Shown: positions 6,109 to 8,585 of the stretch, piece after piece
Numbering within the stretch: the stretch's first letter is position 1
How the letters are laid out: the number at the start of each line of letters is the position of its first letter
From: Actinomycetes bacterium
GTDB taxonomy: Bacteria; Actinomycetota; Actinomycetes; Actinomycetales; Dermatophilaceae
NCBI GenBank assembly: GCA_023389095.1
Contig: JAEWFB010000110.1
Span: 1 to 8,585 of the forward strand
Direction: 5' to 3'
DNA: 8,585 nt
Program-made: the position numbers and the translations under genes
Notes under the pieces: model-generated
Seen by the model: only the letters and a program-made list of their open reading frames with translations
Databases searched by the model: none
Told to the model about the DNA's origin: nothing

Positions 6109-6114
6109 GTCCCG

Positions 6115-6714
6115 ATGCCGAACACCGACGCTCCCGACACTCCCGACCACCTGGCATGGCTCGTCTCGACGCTCCAGTCGCACCGTGACGCGATCCTGTG
6201 GAAGCTCGAGGGCGTGCCCGAGCACGACGCGCGCCGCCCGCTCACCCCGACCGGCACCAACCTCCTCGGCCTCGTCAAGCACCTCGCGTACGTCGAGTTC
6301 GGTTACTGGGGACCGACGTTCGGGCGCGAGGTGACGGCGTCGCTGCCGGCCTGGGACGACGACGCGCTGCCCAACGACGACATGTACGCCTTCGCCGACG
6401 AGCCGCGCGAGGACGTCGTCGCGCTCTACCGCGCGGCCTGGGCCTTCGGCGCCGACACCGTCGCACTCGGCCTCGACCACCCCGGCCGGGTGCCCTGGTG
6501 GCCCGAGGAGCGGGCCCGCGTCGACGTGCGCCTCGTCCTCGGCCACCTCATCGCCGAGACGGCCCGGCACGCGGGGCACGCCGACATCCTCCGCGAGCAG
6601 CTCGACGGCAGCGTGGGCCGCTTCCTCGGCCGGGAGAACCTGCCCGAGGGGGACGCCGCGTGGTGGCGCGACTACCTCCGACGCGTCGAGGCCGCCGCCG
6701 ACGTGCACCGCTGA
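6115..6714 (+). CDS. DinB superfamily (DUF664-type) protein
   Basis: The 199-residue protein has the four-helix DinB/DUF664 pattern common in actinobacteria, where relatives include thiol-dependent metalloenzymes (mycothiol-linked transferases and isomerases) and many uncharacterised proteins. Seen directly: an N-terminal helix with LQSHRDAILWKLEGV (20-34), NLLGLVKHLAYVEFGYWG (49-66) with His56, and LVLGHLIAETARHAGHADILREQLDG (140-165 in two joined motifs) with His144, His152 and His155. These histidines are the candidates for the divalent metal site of the fold. No signal peptide or membrane segment. The ATG at 6115 is chosen because it opens the conserved region and has promoter-like hexamers at fitting distance; the frame is open much further upstream, but only as the antisense of purD. 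It is divergent from purD. The family is clear, the reaction is not. Confidence 0.88.
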   Translation: MPNTDAPDTPDHLAWLVSTLQSHRDAILWKLEGVPEHDARRPLTPTGTNLLGLVKHLAYVEFGYWGPTFGREVTASLPAWDDDALPNDDMYAFADEPREDVVALYRAAWAFGADTVALGLDHPGRVPWWPEERARVDVRLVLGHLIAETARHAGHADILREQLDGSVGRFLGRENLPEGDAAWWRDYLRRVEAAADVHR

Positions 6715-6734
6715 GAAACGCGGGACGCCTGGGG

Positions 6735-6841
6735 CGCGCGTGACGGAGTGCTCACTCGATGAAGGAGTGAGGCCGCATCGGGCGGGACGGGCTCGGGCTC
6801 CCGACGGTCGAGTGAGCAGGCGACCTCACGCGTCACGCGCG
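6735..6841. repeat. Composite inverted repeat in convergent gap
   Basis: Two separate 11-base perfect inverted pairs are nested: CGCGCGTGACG (6735-6745) with CGTCACGCGCG (6831-6841), and TGCTCACTCGA (6749-6759) with TCGAGTGAGCA (6808-6818). The gaps between outer and inner arms are 3 bases on the left and 12 on the right; the loop is 48 bases. The left side can instead form CTCACTC (6751-6757) with GAGTGAG (6765-6771). The repeat fills the gap between the DinB-family stop and the acetyltransferase stop and ends two bases before the latter. A two-way transcription terminator is the simplest reading; no T-tract is present. Confidence 0.75.
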
Positions 6842-6843
6842 TC

Positions 6844-7476
6844 TCAGGAGACGCTGGCCAGGCGCTCGCGGAGCCGGTGCCGGACGTCCGGCCACTCCTC
6901 GACGAGGATCGAGTGCACCGCGGTGTCGCGCCACGAGCCGTCGGCGCGGCGCACGTCGCGACGCGTCACACCCTCGAAGACCGCGCCCAGCTTGAGGATC
7001 GCCGCGCGCGAGCGGTTGTTGAGCACGTCGGTCTGGATGCGGACCCGGCCGAACCCGCACGTCTCGAAGGCGTGGGCGAGCATGAGGAACTTGCACTCCG
7101 GGTTGACGGCCGTGCCCCACCACGACGAGCCGTACATCGTCCAGCCGAGGTGCACGTGCTGGCGGACGAGGTCGACGTCGCCGAGCGAGCTCGACCCGAC
7201 GACCGTGCCCGCGGCGCCGAGCGGCGAGTCCTCGACGAGCCGCACCGTGTACGAGGTGCGCCCGGCCTCTCGGGCCGCGACCGACGCGGCGACGAGCGCC
7301 TCGGTCTCGGCGAGGCTCTCGTGCGGTCGCGACATGAGGAAGCCCTGCTCGTAGCAGCGCGGGTCCGAGTACACGGCGAACAGTCCCTCGGCATCCTCGG
7401 GGCGGGTGACGTCGAGGCGGACGACGCGCCCGACGAGCGGCACGCCGGTGGGTGGGATGCAGTCCGATTCGCGCAT
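6844..7476 (-). CDS. RimJ/RimL-type GNAT N-acetyltransferase
   Basis: The 210-residue protein belongs to the GNAT branch (Acetyltransf_3 type) that includes ribosomal-protein and broad N-acetyltransferases; it would transfer acetyl from acetyl-CoA to an amine. Family features: VPLVGRVVRLDVTRPEDAEG (12-31) as the opening strand, LVEDSPLGAAGTVVGSSSLGD (80-100 in two strands), HLGWTMYGSSWWGTAVNPECK (109-129, adjoining segments) and, most telling, FGRVRIQTDVLNNRSRAAI (142-160) followed by LKLGAVFEGVTRR (161-173), the classic RimJ/RimL end. It is a different branch from the GNAT half of the fusion at 1654-2919, so not a duplicate. ATG 7476 is chosen because TACTGT lies six bases upstream and the conserved N-terminus starts here; the frame stays open upstream as antisense of the helD gene. 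It converges with the DinB gene and diverges from helD. The substrate cannot be predicted. Confidence 0.9.
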   Translation of the reverse strand: MRESDCIPPTGVPLVGRVVRLDVTRPEDAEGLFAVYSDPRCYEQGFLMSRPHESLAETEALVAASVAAREAGRTSYTVRLVEDSPLGAAGTVVGSSSLGDVDLVRQHVHLGWTMYGSSWWGTAVNPECKFLMLAHAFETCGFGRVRIQTDVLNNRSRAAILKLGAVFEGVTRRDVRRADGSWRDTAVHSILVEEWPDVRHRLRERLASVS

Positions 7477-7482
7477 GCCCTG

Positions 7483-7492
7483 ACAGTAGACT
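7483..7492. promoter_or_regulatory. Overlapping divergent -10 elements of acetyltransferase and helD
   Basis: TACTGT on the minus strand (7488-7483) lies six bases before the acetyltransferase ATG at 7476, a leaderless arrangement. TAGACT on the plus strand (7487-7492) points to helD, with a start point near 7499 and a leader of about 35 bases. The two hexamers share positions 7487-7488, so polymerase could occupy only one at a time. Neither has a strong -35. Confidence 0.45.
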
Positions 7493-7503
7493 TGATGGTT
7501 CCC

Positions 7504-7519
7504 GCGCCGCCCAGGGCGC
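7504..7519 (+). repeat. Hairpin in the predicted helD leader
   Basis: GCGCC-GCCCAG-GGCGC gives 5-base arms around a 6-base loop, starting about five bases after the predicted transcription start and 15 bases before the helD ATG. It could affect mRNA stability or initiation, but such short GC arms are common by chance here. Confidence 0.3.
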
Positions 7520-7534
7520 CTCTCGAGTTCATGG

Positions 7535-8585
7535 ATGTCAGTGAGCACTTCGAACGCATCTCCCCAGCGCGCCTCGGCCGCGGTCCCCGACGAGGTGGCC
7601 CGCGAGATCGCCGTCGAGCAGGCGCACGTCGACCGGGTCCACGAGGAGCTGGTCAAGGCCGGCGTCCGCGCCGAGTCGGTGCAGGCCGAGGGACTGTCGC
7701 GCGGCCAGATCACGAAGTCGGCCGAGGTGGCCTACGAGGAGGCTGCCGGTCTCTTCGAGCGCGACGCGCTGATGTTCCACGCGGCCCGCCGGCGCACCGC
7801 CCTCGACACCCAGTACGAGGGCCTGGTCTTCGGCCGCCTCGACATCGACCACGCGATGCTCCGCGCGGACGGCGCCCAGGCCAACGGCTCGTCCAACGGG
7901 CAGGCCGCCGGCGCGGCGACCGCCCCCGTAACGGCGCCCACGTCGGGCACGTCGGACCCCGCCGACCGCGAGGTCCGGTACATCGGGCGCCTCGGTGTCC
8001 GCGACGACGACTACGAGCCGCTCGTCATCGACTGGCGCGCCCCCGCGGCGTCCGCCTTCTACCGGGCGACCCCGACCCAGCCGATGGGCGTCCTGCGGCG
8101 CCGCGTGCTGCGCAGCCGCGGCACCACCGTCATCGGCGTCGAGGACGACCTCATGGTGCCCGAGGCGCCGGACGACCTCGTCATCGTCGGCGACGGCGCC
8201 CTCATGGCGGCCCTGACCCGCACCCGCGGAGCCCGGATGCGCGACATCGTCGCGACGATCCAGGCCCACCAGGACGAGGCGATCCGGGCCAGCGCCCGCG
8301 GCGTCACCGAGATCACCGGGGGTCCGGGCACCGGCAAGACCGTCGTGGCCCTGCACCGTGCGGCCTTCCTGCTCTACTCCGACCGGCGGCGGTTCGAGTC
8401 CGGCGGCATCCTCGTCGTCGGCCCGTCCGGCGCCTACACGGCCTACATCGAGCGGGTGCTCCCCTCGCTCGGCGAGGAGAGCGTCACGCTGCGCGCCCTC
8501 GGCGACGTCCTCGACGTCGTCAGCACCGAGCGCCTCGACGCGCCGGCCGTCGCCCGTCTCAAGGGCTCGGTCCGCATCCGCACCC
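7535..8585 (+). CDS. helD: HelD-like RNA-polymerase-associated UvrD/Rep-family ATPase, 3' end cut by window
   Basis: HelD proteins are SF1-like ATPases that bind RNA polymerase, free stalled complexes and, in some actinobacteria (HelR type), reduce rifamycin action. The first 350 codons are present; the family is usually about 700-770 residues. Order seen: a charged N-terminal coiled-coil region (18-95) with EVAREIAVEQAHVDRVHEEL, the short FGRLD motif (99-103), a Gly/Ala/Ser/Thr/Pro-rich insert (112-144), then VRYIGRLGVRDDDYEPLVID (147-166) and WRAPAASAFYRATP (167-180), typical of actinobacterial HelD. Walker A is GGPGTGKT at 262-269 (Lys268), followed by VVALHRAAFLLY and ILVVGPSGAYTAYIERVLPSLG (292-313 in two parts). 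The later helicase motifs lie outside the window. ATG 7535 is preferred; GTG 7541, in frame two codons on, is possible. A shared divergent promoter region links it to the acetyltransferase. The rifamycin link is family knowledge, not shown here. Confidence 0.9.
   Translation, partial: MSVSTSNASPQRASAAVPDEVAREIAVEQAHVDRVHEELVKAGVRAESVQAEGLSRGQITKSAEVAYEEAAGLFERDALMFHAARRRTALDTQYEGLVFGRLDIDHAMLRADGAQANGSSNGQAAGAATAPVTAPTSGTSDPADREVRYIGRLGVRDDDYEPLVIDWRAPAASAFYRATPTQPMGVLRRRVLRSRGTTVIGVEDDLMVPEAPDDLVIVGDGALMAALTRTRGARMRDIVATIQAHQDEAIRASARGVTEITGGPGTGKTVVALHRAAFLLYSDRRRFESGGILVVGPSGAYTAYIERVLPSLGEESVTLRALGDVLDVVSTERLDAPAVARLKGSVRIRT

Noticed and set aside
4177..6114. N-terminal 646 codons of a plus-strand frame that ends as the DinB-family protein
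   Set aside because: This stretch is antisense to purD and the sigma gene; the real gene starts at ATG 6115, where the family similarity begins.
6067..6708. Upstream extension of the purD frame on the minus strand
   Set aside because: PurD similarity starts exactly at GTG 6066; the upstream part is antisense to the DinB-family gene.
6735..6841. Insertion sequence or CRISPR repeat
   Set aside because: There is no transposase frame, no target duplication and no spaced direct repeats; the element is one inverted structure only.
7477..7534. Rifamycin-associated element upstream of helD
   Set aside because: The long inverted repeat described for such elements, with GGGGCTTGC-like arms, is not present; only a short unrelated hairpin is seen.
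7538..8356. Minus-strand open frame of 272 codons opposite helD
   Set aside because: HelD motifs including Walker A are clear on the plus strand, and this frame is a Gly/Val/Asp-rich shadow.

Overview
The window is strongly GC-rich, with G or C at most third codon positions, frequent GTG starts and closely packed genes. The gene types (three-part PurS/PurQ/PurL, DUF664-type DinB protein, ECF sigma factor, HelD helicase with an actinobacterial-looking GGPGTGKT region) point to a free-living actinomycete. A Nocardioides-like relative is my guess, but the sequence alone does not fix the family.

Layout from left to right. (1) 1-1454, minus strand: purS-purQ-purL, each joined to the next by a 4-base start/stop overlap; purL runs off the left edge. 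(2) 1455-1653: control region between purS and a plus-strand gene, with a purS promoter whose -10 hexamer sits inside an inverted repeat. (3) 1654-2919, plus strand: an uncommon fusion of a GNAT acetyltransferase and an AadA-like nucleotidyltransferase. (4) 2920-3151: non-coding convergent gap with a small tandem repeat. (5) 3152-6066, minus strand: purD, an ECF sigma factor, then purC. (6) 6115-6714, plus strand: DinB/DUF664 protein sharing a 48-base divergent control region with purD. (7) 6715-6843: convergent gap filled by a 107-bp composite inverted repeat. (8) 6844-7476, minus strand: RimJ/RimL-type acetyltransferase. (9) 7535-8585, plus strand: 5' part of a HelD-type RNA-polymerase-associated helicase, cut by the right edge.

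How the genes work together: PurD makes GAR (step 2 of de novo purine synthesis), PurS/PurQ/PurL convert FGAR to FGAM (step 4), and PurC makes SAICAR (step 8). All point the same way but are interrupted by an ECF sigma factor between purD and purC and by the oppositely oriented fusion gene between purC and purS. The other genes (two acetyltransferases, a possible aminoglycoside nucleotidyltransferase, a DinB-family protein and HelD) look like accessory stress or drug-response functions around this core cluster.

A recurring feature is the start-site architecture. Several genes have an NAGGCT-like or TANNNT -10 hexamer 6-7 bases before the start codon and no good Shine-Dalgarno sequence, as expected for leaderless mRNAs. 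No tRNA, rRNA, CRISPR array or insertion sequence was seen. The main candidates for follow-up are the GNAT-AadA fusion, the ECF sigma factor in the purine cluster with its palindromic promoter, the operator-like repeat on the purS promoter, and the composite inverted repeat at 6735-6841.
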